A stretch of 64,000 nt of DNA from Cherax quadricarinatus (lineage: Eukaryota > Arthropoda > Malacostraca > Decapoda > Parastacidae): contig NC_091293.1 of the NCBI RefSeq assembly GCF_038502225.1, positions 1,963,762 to 2,027,761 of the forward strand, read 5' to 3'. The first letter of the stretch is position 1, and the number at the start of each line of letters is the position of its first letter. The translations under genes and the position numbers were made by a program. A model generated the notes under the pieces. That model saw only the letters and a program-made list of their open reading frames with translations. It ran no database searches and had not been told where the DNA came from. Positions 51,643 to 63,825 of this stretch are shown here, one piece after another.

Positions 51643-54600
51643 CCACGTCTACGGCCCTATGCTGTACATTCTACAAGATTGATGGACTGAACACATCGAC
51701 TCCAGGCTGAGGGACTGATTACCTCATACTCCTCCTCTCCTTACGCCTTCCTCTTTGTATTGGACTGATGAAGCCACTGTGTGGCGAAACGTTTCCTGAA
51801 TAAAGATTCCCATATGCAATATAAGTGTCTCAATCATCAACTTGTCGGTTTTTCAAACCATTCATCACAACTGTCAGACACTGCAGCATCATGGGATCTT
51901 GTTACAAAGAATTCTTCAACACCTGTTCAACCTTTGGACGAAGACCTACTTCGACTAGTGGATGGTACCACTATGACCCCGCCTCTGCCTGCTTCACCTC
52001 ACCTCACTACAGTATATAAGCCACGTCTACGGCCCTATGCTGTACATTCTACAAGATTGATGGACTGAACACATCGACTCTAGGCTGAGGGACTGATTAC
52101 CTCATACTCCTCCTCTCCTTACGCCTTCCTCTTTGTATTGGACTGATGAAGCCACTGTGTGGCGAAACGTTTCCTGAATAAAGATTCCAATATGCTGTAT
52201 AAGTGTCTCAATCTTCAACTTGTCGGTTTTTCAAACCATTCATCACAACTGTCAGACACTGCAGCATCATGGGATCTTGTTACAAGAATTCTTCAACACC
52301 TGTTCAACCTATGGACGAAGACCTACTTCGACTAGTGGATGGTACCACTATGACCCCGCCTCCGCCTGCTTCACCTCACCTCACTACAGTATATAAGCCA
52401 CGTCTACGGCCCTATGCTGTACATTCTACAAGATTGATGGACTGAACACATCGACTCCAGGCTGAGGGACTGATTACCTCATACTCCTCCTCTCCTTACG
52501 ATTTCCTCTTTGTATTGGACTGATGAAGCCACTGTGTGGCGAAACGTTTCCTGAATAAAGATTCCCATATGCAATATAAGTGTCTCAATCATCAACTTGT
52601 CGGTTTTTCAAACCATTCATCACAACTGTCAGACACTGCAGCATCATGGGATCTTGTTACAAAGAATTCTTCAACACCTGTTCAACCTTTGGACGAAGAC
52701 CTACTTCGACTAGTGGATGGTACCACTATGACCCCGCCTCTACCTGCTTCACCTCACCTCACTACAGTATATAAGCCACGTCTACGGCCCTATGCTGTAC
52801 ATTCTACAAGATTGATGGACTGAACACATCGACTCTAGGCTGAGGGACTGATTACCTCGTACTCCTCCTCTCCTTACGCCTTCCTCTTTGTATTGGACTG
52901 ATGAAGCCACTGTGTGGCGAAACGTTTCCTGAATAAAGATTCCCATATGCTGTATAAGTGTCTCAATCTTCAACTTGTCGGTTTTTCAAACCATTCATCA
53001 CAACTGTCAGACACTGCAGCATCATGGGATCTTGTTACAAGAATTCTTCAACACCTGTTCAACCTTTGGACGAAGACCTACTTCGACTAGTGGATGGTAC
53101 CACTATGACCCCGCCTCCGCCTGCTTCACCTCACCTCACTACAGTATATAAGCCACGTCTACGGCCCTATGCTGTACATTCTACAAGATTGATGGACTGA
53201 ACACATCGACTCCAGGCTGAGGGACTGATTACCTCATACTCCTCCTCTCCTTACGCCTTCCTCTTTGTATTGGACTGATGAAGCCACTGTGTGGCGAAAC
53301 GTTTCCTGAATAAAGATTCCCATATGCAATATAAGTGTCTCAATCATCAACTTGTCGGTTTTTCAAACCATTCATCACAACTGTCAGACACTGCAGCATC
53401 ATGGGATCTTGTTACAAAGAATTCTTCAACACCTGTTCAACCTTTGGACGAAAACCTACTTCGACTAGTGGATGGTACCACTATGACCCCGCCTCTACCT
53501 GCTTCACCTCACCTCACTACAGTATATAAGCCACGTCTACGGCCCTATGCTGTACATTCTACAAGATTGATGGACTGAACACATCGACTCCAGGCTGAGG
53601 GACTGATTACCTCATACTCCTCCTCTCCTTACGCCTTCCTCTTTGTATTGGACTGATGAAGCCACTGTGTGGCGAAACGTTTCCTGAATAAAGATTCCCA
53701 TATGCTGTATAAGTGTCTCAATCTTCAACTTGTCGGTTTTTCAAACCATTCATCACAACTGTCAGACACTGCAGCATCATGGGATCTTGTTACAAAGAAT
53801 TCTTCAACACCTGTTCAACCTTTGGACGAAGACCTACTTCGACTAGTGGATGGTACCACTATGACCCCGCCTCTGCCTGCTTCACCTCACCTCACTACAG
53901 TATATAAGCCACGTCTACGGCCCTATGCTGTACATTCTACAAGATTGATGGACTGAACACATCGACTCCAGGCTGAGGGACTGATTACCTCATACTCCTC
54001 CTCTCCTTACGCCTTCCTCTTTGTATTGGACTGATGAAGCCACTGTGTGGCGAAACGTTTCCTGAATAAAGATTCCCATATGCTGTATAAGTGTCTCAAT
54101 CTTCAACTTGTCGGTTTTTCAAACCATTCATCACAACTGTCAGACACTGCAGCATCATGGGATCTTGTTACAAAGAATTCTTCAACACCTGTTCAACCTT
54201 TGGACGAAGACCTACTTCGACTAGTGGATGGTACCACTATGACCCCGCCTCTGCCTGCTTCACCTCACCTCACTACAGTATATAAGCCACGTCTACGGCC
54301 CTATGCTGTACATTCTACAAGATTGATGGACTGAACACATCGACTCCAGGCTGAGGGACTGATTACCTCATACTCCTCTCCTTACGCCTTCCTCTTTGTA
54401 TTGGACTGATGAAGCCACTGTGTGGCGAAACGTTTCCTGAATAAAGATTCCCATATGCTGTATAAGTGTCTCAATCTTCAACTTGTCGGTTTTTCAAACC
54501 ATTCATCACAACTGTCAGACACTGCAGCATCATGGGATCTTGTTACAAAGAATTCTTCAACACCTGTTCAACCTTTGGACGAAGACCTACTTCGACTAGT

Positions 54601-56018
54601 GGATGGTACCACTATGACCCCGCCTCCGCCTGCTTCACCTCACCTCACTACAGTATATAAGCCACGTCTACGGCCCTATGCTGTACATTCTACAAGATTG
54701 ATGGACTGAACACATCGACTCCAGGCTGAGGGACTGATTACCTCATACTCCTCCTCTCCTTACGCCTTCCTCTTTGTATTGGACTGATGAAGCCACTGTG
54801 TGGCGAAACGTTTCCTGAATAAAGATTCCCATATGCTGTATAAGTGTCTCAATCTTCAACTTGTCGGTTTTTCAAACCATTCATCACAACTGTCAGACAC
54901 TGCAGCATCATGGGATCTTGTTACAAAGAATTCTTCAACACCTGTTCAACCTTTGGACGAAGACCTACTTCGACTAGTGGATGGTACCACTATGACCCCG
55001 CCTCTGCCTGCTTCACCTCACCTCACTACAGTATATAAGCCACGTCTACGGCCCTATGCTGTACATTCTACAAGATTGATGGACTGAACACATCGACTCC
55101 AGGCTGAGGGACTGATTACCTCATACTCCTCCTCTCCTTACGCCTTCCTCTTTGTATTGGACTGATGAAGCCACTGTGTGGCGAAACGTTTCCTGAATAA
55201 AGATTCCCATATGCTGTATAAGTGTCTCAATCTTCAACTTGTCGGTTTTTCAAACCATTCATCACAACTGTCAGACACTGCAGCATCATGGGATCTTGTT
55301 ACAAAGAATTCTTCAACACCTGTTCAACCTTTGGACGAAGACCTACTTCGACTAGTGGATGGTACCACTATGACCCCGCCTCTACCTGCTTCACCTCACC
55401 TCACTACAGTATATAAGCCACGTCTACGGCCCTATGCTGTACATTCTACAAGATTGATGGACTGAACACATCGACTCCAGGCTGAGGGACTGATTACCTC
55501 ATACTCCTCCTCTCCTTACGCCTTCCTCTTTGTATTGGACTGATGAAGCCACTGTGTGGCGAAACGTTTCCTGAATAAAGATTCCCATATGCTGTATAAG
55601 TGTCTCAATCTTCAACTTGTCGGTTTTTCAAACCATTCATCACAACTGTCAGACACTGCAGCATCATGGGATCTTGTTACAAAGAATTCTTCAACACCTG
55701 TTCAACCTTTGGACGAAGACCTACTTCGACTAGTGGATGGTACCACTATGACCCCGCCTCTACCTGCTTCACCTCACCTCACTACAGTATATAAGCCACG
55801 TCTACGGCCCTATGCTGTACATTCTACAAGATTGATGGACTGAACACATCGACTCTAGGCTGAGGGACTGATTACCTCATACTCCTCCTCTCCTTACGCC
55901 TTCCTCTTTGTATTGGACTGATGAAGCCACTGTGTGGCGAAACGTTTCCTGAATAAAGATTCCCATATGCTGTATAAGTGTCTCAATCTTCAACTTGTCG
56001 GTTTTTCAAACCATTCAT

Positions 56019-56031
56019 CACAACGAGAAGC
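56019..56031. repeat. Right copy of 13-bp direct repeat flanking the 378-bp array
   Basis: Exact repeat of 50827-50839. The LINE-A 5' UTR resumes directly after it (aattattactacagaaaaag). Confidence 0.88.
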
Positions 56032-56639
56032 AATTATTACTACAGAAAAAGCGTCCTTCCTCCAAAATTTCCACCAGTCAACTATAGTGATAATATAGCA
56101 TTTATTGTGGAGGAGACGAAAAAAAACTAGAAAAGCTAGATACAGCGATTGATAAACAAGGGTTGAGGCTCGACCGTTCGTCATTGTAGGAGCTGCCAGA
56201 AATCACCGGCTCTTCAACACGCAAGTTATACTTTTGTATCAATCAAATCACATATTACTCGGGTAGATAATTTCAAGTAGATTCTTCATGTGTTAGCCCA
56301 AATCACTGACTAGTATGTTTTAAATAAGTGACCCACTGATCAGATCAGATCGACTGGTCCGAACCCTCGACTGGTCCGAACCCTTGATGGTCCGAACCCT
56401 TTACTGGTTTCAAACGGTTTCGTTGGACAATAAAGCAGACTAAACGGATGGGGTTGTAGGCGCCCTTATCAAACACAAACAATAAATATAAATCAGGAAC
56501 GTACACGGTAAGCTGTCCAATATACAAGTATAGTTAGAAATAGAAATACAAATAGCTAGAGCTTCATTTAAGGAGGTTATTAATAGAGTATTCAAGAGGT
56601 TGCTAGTAGAATTACAGTAAATCAACCATTCAAGTCATT
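56032..56639 (+). other. LINE-A copy 4 5' UTR, right part
   Basis: It matches 36652-37270 in reverse. It includes the tandem ggtccgaaccct motif (56356-56402) and no gene. Confidence 0.8.
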
Positions 56640-57941
56640 ATGAAGCTCTGTATAGTCTGCAGTCAATCAAACAAACGGGCTTCCACATGGATAAATTGTC
56701 ATTTTTGTGGAAATTGGTGTCACGCCCCTTGTGCAGATATCCAAGAACTAGCTACAAGCAGTATTAAAACAGGGAAGTGTTTTTGGGTATGCCCAAATGA
56801 GGAAAATCTGTGGACTAAAATCACAAGGGTATTAAAAGAGGATAACATCAAAGCTGCTTTCATAGACAACCTGGAAGCTTTCTACAACAGATGGGAACAT
56901 AAAAAGTCTGAGCTGAATGGTACTGCCCTTGATACTGGCCATGTAGTCAGAAACTGTAAGGCTGGAGGTGATGTCCTGGTAGTCAGTAAATGTGGGGCTG
57001 ATAGTGCTGTCCTGGGAGATAGTAATGGTGAAGCTGGAGGTGCTGTCCTGGGAGACAGTAATGGTGAAGCTGGAGGTGCTGTCCTGGGAGACAGTAATGG
57101 TGAAGCTGGAGGTGCTGTCCTGGGAGACAGTAATGGTGAAGCTGGAGGTGCTGTCCTGGGAGACAGTAATGGTGAAGCTGGAGGTGCTGTCCTGGGAGAC
57201 AGTAATGGTGAAGCTGGAGATTTTGTCCAGGTAGTCGGGAATTATACGCAGGAAGGAATACATATAAATGACCTCATAGGGGACAAGAGCCGTAGTGGGG
57301 AAGCAAGTGTAGTCAAAGATAAGATAAAACCAATATTTCAAACTAGAAATACCACAGGAAATAGCAAACAAGAGGACTCCACTAGCAATAGTGAGGGTAT
57401 ATTACCAAAAACAACGGGTGGGAGCTCCATTGTTGGTGCTAGGGAGGATAGGAATAAGACAGGGAAACATGCACCAACAGGGAATACAGTCACAGAAACC
57501 CAAGGCAAACGGAAACCAAGCCTGTGCACATACTATGCACTTGGTATCTGCAGACATGGGAAATCTGGAAAAACAGACGGGACGTGCAACTACGACCACC
57601 CTAGAAAATGCCATGCCCATATAACAACAGGAAAATGCAAACTCCCTTCCTGTAAGCTTTTTCACCCTGAAATGTGTACCTCTTCAGTACAAGAAAGACT
57701 GTGCTATAACTTAAATTGCCAGGCATACCATCACCATCTAAAGGGTACAAAAAGATACAAAACATCCAGGCCATGGGAAAACCTGGGTAGCCACAGCCAC
57801 TCAAGAGGGAGAGGTTTTTTAGTGCCTGGATGGAAAAAAAACTGGCAGGAAATGGCAGAAATCGTACACCAAATCCAGTCATTCCTGGAGTGGAACCACA
57901 GCCGATGGCCTCCACTCCAAACGAACAGATTCAGATACTAA
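56640..57941 (+). CDS. LINE-A copy 4 ORF1, intact
   Basis: This 433-residue protein has the same plan as the ORF1 at 35215-36651. The PHD-like cysteines at the N-terminus (CIVCSQSNKR, CHFCGNWCHAPC, CFWVC) come first, then six copies of the 12-residue GAVLGDSNGEAG repeat. Three CCCH fingers follow (CTYYALGIC...CNYDH; CHAHITTGKCKLPSCKLFH; CTSSVQERLCYNLNCQAYH). An extra His pair (YHHH) follows the third finger. It is shorter than copy 3 mainly because it has fewer repeats. It overlaps the ORF2 start (ATG 57905) by 37 bp in another frame. The frame is fully open although ORF2 is broken. Confidence 0.9.
   Translation: MKLCIVCSQSNKRASTWINCHFCGNWCHAPCADIQELATSSIKTGKCFWVCPNEENLWTKITRVLKEDNIKAAFIDNLEAFYNRWEHKKSELNGTALDTGHVVRNCKAGGDVLVVSKCGADSAVLGDSNGEAGGAVLGDSNGEAGGAVLGDSNGEAGGAVLGDSNGEAGGAVLGDSNGEAGGAVLGDSNGEAGDFVQVVGNYTQEGIHINDLIGDKSRSGEASVVKDKIKPIFQTRNTTGNSKQEDSTSNSEGILPKTTGGSSIVGAREDRNKTGKHAPTGNTVTETQGKRKPSLCTYYALGICRHGKSGKTDGTCNYDHPRKCHAHITTGKCKLPSCKLFHPEMCTSSVQERLCYNLNCQAYHHHLKGTKRYKTSRPWENLGSHSHSRGRGFLVPGWKKNWQEMAEIVHQIQSFLEWNHSRWPPLQTNRFRY
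56997..57222 (+). repeat. 36-bp VNTR in LINE-A copy 4 ORF1
   Basis: Six nearly identical 36-bp units (gctgtcctgggagacagtaa). The low divergence between units inside one copy points to recent expansion or gene-conversion-like slippage. Confidence 0.9.
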
Positions 57942-59600
57942 TGCCGGAAAAAAAATCCCTCCCCTGTACCAACAATACCACCAGTCCGATGACATTCTTC
58001 TTTGCAAATATACAGGGTCTAAAGCCAGCAACAAACAACAAAATACCTTTCATCCGTGGACTGCTTGCAGAGGCAAAGGCAATGTTCGCGGCTTTCACTG
58101 AGACCCACATAAAGGATCACTTGGACAACGAAACATGGATCCCAGGTTACAACCTATACAGATGTGACAGAGTGAACAGGCAAAAGGGGGGGGGGGTTGG
58201 GCTGTACATTGCAGAGTCACTTGTTTGCACAGAACTGCTAAATGCCCCAAATGATGTAGTGGAAGTTTTAGCAGTAAAGGTCGAGAACCAAAACCTAGTC
58301 ATTGTGGTAGTCTACAAGCCTCCGGATGCAACATCCCAGCAATTCCAGGAACAGCTGCTAAAAAATGACCACTGTCTGGAAAATCTTCCAGCTCCTGCAC
58401 CCAACATCTTGCTCCTGGGGGATTTCAACTTAAGGCACCTAAAATGGAGGAATATAGCAAATAATATTGTTGCAGTAATAACACCAGGAGGCAGCTCTGA
58501 TGAAAACTCACACTCACACGAGCTTTTAAATCTCTGCACAAAATTCAATTTAAACCAGCAAATAATAGAGCCTACTAGACTGGAGAATACACTAGACCTC
58601 ATCTTCACTTACAATGATGATCTGATAAGAAATGTCACCATATCAAAAACAATATACTCAGATCACAACATAATTGAGGTTCAGACATGTATGCGTGGAG
58701 CCCCAGACTCCGACATAATGAGACTAGTCACGAGGCAGCATTCACCAAATTCAACTTCAATAACAAAAACATAAAGTGGGACCAAGTAAACCAAGTCCTA
58801 ACCGATATAAGCTGGGAAGATATACTAAGCAACACAGACCACAACTTGTGCCTAGAACAGATTAACTTGGTGGCACTCGATGTATGCACAAGGCTTATTC
58901 CTCTAAGAAAAAGGAGGAGTAGATGTAAAATAGAAAGAGACAGGCGCTCCCTTTACAGGCGACGGAAAAGAATAACAGAGCGGCTAAAAGGGGTCAATAT
59001 ATCTGAAATGCGTAGGGAGACACTGGTCAGAGAAATAGCAAGCATCGAACTTAAGCTAAAGGAATCTTATAGGAGTCAGGAATAGCGGGAAGAACTAAAA
59101 GCCATAAATGAAATCGAAAGAAACCCGAAGTGTTTCTTCTCCTATGCCAAATCAAAGTCGAGAACAACGTCCAGTATTGGGCCCCTACTTAAACAAGATG
59201 GGTCCTACACAGATGACAGCAAGGAAATGAGTGAGCTACTCAAGTCCCAATATGACTCAGCTTTTAGCAAGCCGCTAACCAGACTGAGAGTCGAAGATCA
59301 AAATGAATTTTTTATGAGAGAGCCACAAAATTTGGTTAACACAAGCCTATCCGATGTTATCCTGACGCCAAATGACTTCGAACAGGCGATAAATGACATG
59401 CCCATGCACTCTGCCCCAGGGCCAGACTCATGGAACTAAGTGTTCATCAAGAACTGCAAGAAGCCCCTATCACGAGCCTTTTCCATCCTATGGAGAGGGA
59501 GCATGGACACGGGGGTCGTCCCACAATTACTAGAAACAACAGACATAGCCCCACTCCACAAAGGGGGCAGTAAAGCAACAGCAAAGGACTACAGACCGAT
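57905..59600 (+). pseudogene. LINE-A copy 4 ORF2, mutated and cut in the RT
   Basis: From ATG 57905 (MASTPNEQIQ) the endonuclease is readable (FFANIQGLKPATNN, FTETHI, LLGDFNLRHLKW, YSDHNI). Near 58710 an indel changes the frame (APDSDIMRLV versus APRLRHNETSH). A TAG follows at about 59083 (SYRSQE stop) and a TAA at about 59437 (GPDSWN stop). It continues to HKGGSKATAKDYRPI and breaks at 59600, where LINE-A copy 5 is inserted. It is inactive. Confidence 0.9.
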
Positions 59601-59632
59601 ACCTGGAGTTTACCTGGAGAGAGTTTCGGGGG

Positions 59633-62600
59633 TCAACGCCCCCGCGGCCCGGTCTGTGACCAGGCCTCCTGGTGGATCAGCGCCTGATCAACCAGGCTGT
59701 TGCTGCTGGCTGCACGCAAACCAACGTACGAGCCACAGCCCGGCTGATCAGGAACTGACTTTAGGTGCTTGTCCAGTGCCAGCTTGAAGACTGCCAGGGG
59801 TCTGTTGGTAATCCCCCTTATGTGTGCTGGGAGGCAGTTGAACAGTCTCGGGCCCCTGACACTTATTGTATGGTCTCTTAACGTGCTAGTGACACCCCTG
59901 CTTTTCATTGGGGGGATGGTGCATCGTCTGCCAAGTCTTTTGCTTTCGTAGTGAGTGATTTTCGTGTGCAAGTTCGGTACTAGTCCCTCTAGGATTTTCC
60001 AGGTGTATATAATCATGTATCTCTCCCTCCTGCGTTCCAGGGAATACAGGTTTAGAAACCTCAAGCGCTCCCAGTAATTGAGGTGTTTTATCTCCGTTAT
60101 GCGCGCCGTGAAAGTTCTCTGTACATTTTCTAGGTCGGCAATTTCACCTGCCTTGAAAGGTGCTGTTAGAGTGCAGCAATATTCCAGCCTAGATAGAACA
60201 AGTGACCTGAAGAGTGTCATCATGGGCTTGGCCTCCCTAGTTTTGAAGGTTCTCATTATCCATCTTGTCATTTTTCTAGCAGATGTGATTGATACAATGT
60301 TATGGTCCTTGAAGGTGAGATCCTCCAACATAATCACTCCCAGGTCTTTGACGTTGGTGTTTCGCTCTATTTTGTGGCCAGAATTTGTTTTGTACTCTGA
60401 TGAAGATTTAATTTCCTCATGTTTACCATATCTGAGTAATTGAAATTTCTCATCGTTGAACTTCATATTGTTTTCTGCAGCCCACTGAAAGATTTGGTTG
60501 ATGTCCGCCTGGAGCCTTGCAGTGTCTGCAATGGAAGACACTGTCATGCAGATTCGGGTGTCATCTGCAAAGGAAGACACGGTGCTGTGGCTGACATCCT
60601 TGTCTATGTCGGATATGAGGATGAGGAACAAGATGGGAGCTAGTACTGTGCCTTGTGGAACAGAGCTTTTCACCGTAGCTGCCTCAGACTTTACTCTGTT
60701 GACGACTACTCTCTGTGTTCTGTTAGTGAGGAAATTATAGATCCATCGACCGACTTTTCCTGTTATTCCTTTAGCGCGCATTTTGTGCGCTATTACGCCA
60801 TGGTCACACTTGTCGAAGGCTTTTGCAAAGTCTGTATATATTACATCTGCATTCTTTTTGTCTTCTAGTGCATTTAGGACCTTGTTGTAGTGATCCAGAA
60901 GTTGAGACAGACAGGAGCGACCTGTTCTAAACCCATGTTGCCCTGGGTTGTGTAACTGATGGGTTTCTAGATGGGTGGTGATCTTGCTTCTTAGGACCCT
61001 TTCAAAGATTTTTATGATATGGGATGTTAGTGCTATTGGTCTGTAGTTCTTTGCTGTTGCTTTACTGCCCCCTTTGTGGAGTGGGGCTATGTCTGTTGTT
61101 TTTAGTAACTGAGGGACGACCCCCGTGTCCATGCTCCCTCTCCATAGGATGGAAAAGGCTCGTGATAGGGGCTTCTTGCAGTTCTTGATGAACACAGAGT
61201 TCCATGAGTCTGGCCCTGGGGCAGAGTGCATGGGCATGTCATTTATCGCCTGTTCGAAGTCATTTGGCGTCAGGATAACATCGGATAGGCTTGTGTTAAT
61301 CAAATTTTGTGGCTCTCTCATAAAAAATTCATTTTGATTTTCGACTCTCAGTCTGGTTAGCGGCTTGCTAAAAACTGAGTCATATTGGGACTTGAGTAGC
61401 TCACTCATTTCCTTGCTGTCATCTGTGTAGGACCCATCTTGTTTAAGTAGGGGCCCAATACTGGGCGTTGTTCTCGATTTTGATTTGGCATAGGAGAAGA
61501 AATACTTTGGGTTTCTTTCGATTTCATTTATAGCTTTTAGTTCTTCCCGCGATTCCTGACTCCTAAAGGATTCTTTTAGCTTAAGTTCGATGCTTGCTAT
61601 TTCTCTGACCAGTGTCTCCCTACGCATTTCAGATATATTGACCTCTTTTAGCCGCTCTGTTATTCTTTTCCGTCGCCTGTAAAGGGAGCGCCTGTCTCTT
61701 TCTATTTTACATCTACTCCTCCTTTTTCTTAGAGGAATAAGCCTTGTGCATACATCGAGTGCCACCGAGTTAATCTGTTCTAGGCGTAAGTTTGGGTCTG
61801 TGTTGCTTAGTATATCTTCCCAGCTTATATCTGTTAGGACTTGGTTTACTTGGTCCCACTTTATGTTTTTGTTATTGAAGTTGAATTTGGTGAATGCTCC
61901 CTCGTGATTAGTCTCATTTTGTCGGTCTGGGGCTCCTCGCATACATGTCTGAACCTCAATTATGTTGTGATCTGAGTATATTGTTTTTGATATGGTGACA
62001 TTTCTTATCAGATCATCATTGTTAGTGAAGATGAGGTCTAGTGTATTCTCCAGTCTAGTAGGCTCTATTATTTGCTGGTTTAAATTGAATTTTGTGCAGA
62101 GATTTAAAAGCTCGTGTGAGTGTGAGTTTTCATCAGAGCTGCCTCCTGGTGTTATTACTGCAACAATATTATTTGCTATATTCCTCCATTTTAGGTGCCT
62201 TAAGTTGAAATCCCCCAGGTGCAGGAGCTGGAAGATTTTCCAGACAGTGGTCAATTTTTAACAGCTGTTCCTGGAATTGCTGGGATGTTGCATCCGGAGG
62301 CTTGTAGACTACCACAATGACTAGGTTTTGGTTCTCGACCTTTACTGCTAAAACTTCCACTACGTCATTTGAGGCATTAAGCAGTTCTGTGCAAACAAGT
62401 GACTCTGCAATGTATAGGTTGTAACCTGGGATCCATATTTCATTGTCCAAGTGATCCTTTATGTGGGTCTCAGTGAAAGCCGCGAACATTGCCTTTGCCT
62501 CTGCAAGCAGTCCACGGATGAAAGGTATTTTGTTGTTTGTTGCTGGCTTTAGACCCTGTATATTTGCAAAGAAGAATGTTATCGGACTGGTGGTATTGTT

Positions 62601-62666
62601 GGTACTGGGGGGGGATTTTTTTTCCGGCATTAGTATCTGTATCTGTTGGTTTGGAGTGGAGGCCAT
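59633..62666 (-). pseudogene. LINE-A copy 5 ORF2 with two deletions
   Basis: The RT part and most of the endonuclease form an 873-codon open frame (62254 to 59633) with HKGGSKATAKNYRPIAL, DFAKAFDKCDHG, VPQGTVLAPILF and FADDTR intact. Upstream, a short deletion at about 62218 (where copy 3 has agcaagatgttgggtgc) shifts the frame inside the LLGDFNLRH motif. An in-frame deletion of about 45 bp near 62415 removes the residues between NLY and IAES. The N-terminal frame starts at ATG 62666 (GTG at 62681). Only the first deletion breaks the protein. Confidence 0.9.
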
Positions 62667-63825
62667 CGACTGTGGTTCCACTCCAGGAATGACTGGATTT
62701 GGTGTACGATTTCTGCCATTTCCTGCCAGTTTTTTTTCCTTCCTGTCACTAAAAAACCTCTCCCTCTTGAGTGGCTGTGGCTACCCAGGTTTTCCCATGG
62801 CCTGGATGTTTTGTATCTTTTTGTCCCCTTTAGATGGTATGCCTGGCAATTTAAGTTATAGCACAGTCTTTCCTGTACTGAAGAGGTACACATTTCAGGG
62901 TGAAAAAGCTTACAGGAAGGGAGTTTGCATTTTCCTGTTGTCATATGGGCATGGCATTTTCTAGGGTGGTCATAGTTGCACGTCCCATCTGTTTTTCCAG
63001 ATTTCCCATGCCAGCAGATACCAAGTGCATAGTATGTGCACAGGCTTGGTTTCCGCTTGCCTTGGGTTTCTGTGACTGTATTCCCTGTTGGTGCATGTTT
63101 CCCTGTCTTACTTCTATCCTCCCTAGCACCAACAATGGAGCTCCCACCAGTTGTTTTTGGTAATTTATCCTCACTATTGCTATTGGAGTCCTCTTGTTTG
63201 CTATTTCCTGCGGTATTTCTAGTTTGCAATATTGGTTTTATCTTATCTTTGACTACACTTGTTTCCCTACTATGGCTCCTGTCCCCTATGAGGTCATTTA
63301 TACGTATTCCTTCCTGCGTATAATTCCTGACTACCTGGACAAAATCTCCAGCTTCACCATTACTGTCTCCCAGGACAGTATCTCCAGCTTCACCATTTCT
63401 GTCTCCCAGGACAGCACCTCCAGCTTCACCATTACTGTCTCCCAGGACAGCACCTGCAGCTTCACCATTATTGTCTCCCAGGACAGCACTATCAGCCCCA
63501 CAGTCTTACAGTTTGTGACTACATGGCCAGTATCAAGGGCAGTACCATTCAGCCCAGACTTTTTATGTTCCCATCTGTTGTAGAAAGCTTCCAGGTTTTC
63601 TATGAAAGCAGCTTTGATGTTGTCCTCTTTTAATACCCTTGTGATTTTAGTCCACAGATTTTCCTCATTTGGGCATACCCAGAAACACTTCTCTGTTTTA
63701 ATACTGCTTGTAGCTAGTTCTGGGATATCTGCGCAAGGGGCGTGACACCAATTTCCACAAAAATGACAATTTATCCATGTGGAAGCCCGTTTGTTTGACT
63801 GACCACAGACTACATACAGCTTCAT
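62630..63825 (-). pseudogene. LINE-A copy 5 ORF1, frameshifted
   Basis: The N-terminal PHD-like part (MKLYVVCGQSNKRASTW, CHFCGNWCHAPC) is open from 63825. A deletion of roughly 28 bp near 63500 then puts the 36-bp repeats into another frame (VLSWETVMVKLE), ending at 63331. The C-terminal part with the three CCCH fingers is open from about 63229 to 62630. The first cysteine pair is changed: CVVC in copy 3 is YVVC here. Confidence 0.88.

Larger units (their letters stand above)
50840..51834. repeat. Long inverted repeat at the left end of the 378-bp array
   Basis: Arms of roughly 490 bp (50840-51333 and 51345-51834) are near-perfect reverse complements around GGACTGATTAC. The centre lies in the GAGGGACTGATTACCTCAT block of the unit. 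Confidence 0.9.
50840..56018. mobile_element. Tandem array of ~378-bp hammerhead-like retrozyme/PLE-type units
   Basis: Fifteen CTGATGA-hairpin-GAAA cores mark the units. Two are minus-oriented (50908, 51286); after a head-to-head junction at 51334-51344 thirteen are plus-oriented (51388, 51765, 52143, 52520, 52898, 53275, 53653, 54031, 54406, 54784, 55162, 55540, 55918). Spacing is 377 or 378 bp, once 375. The first six plus units alternate between two variants (a dimeric order of 755 bp); the later ones are uniform. Each unit has TATATAAG, CTGAGGGACTGATTACCTCA, the ribozyme-like core, AATAAAGATTCCC and GTGTC. Repeated 95- and 64-codon frames are artefacts. The array interrupts a LINE-A 5' UTR between 13-bp direct repeats. 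Confidence 0.9.
50639..59600 (+). mobile_element. LINE-A copy 4, carrying the 378-bp array in its 5' UTR
   Basis: A plus-strand element: 5' UTR 50639-50839 and 56032-56639, ORF1 56640-57941, ORF2 from 57905. It breaks at 59600 in the RT (ggactacagaccgat), exactly where the tail of oppositely oriented LINE-A copy 5 begins. The rest of its RT and its tail should lie beyond the right edge of the window. ORF2 has several mutations, so it is older than copies 3 and 5. Confidence 0.9.

Noticed and set aside
50989..55843. Repeated 95- and 64-codon frames in the 378-bp units
   Set aside because: They repeat with the unit, occur in two overlapping frames and have no domain. The unit looks like a non-coding RNA element.
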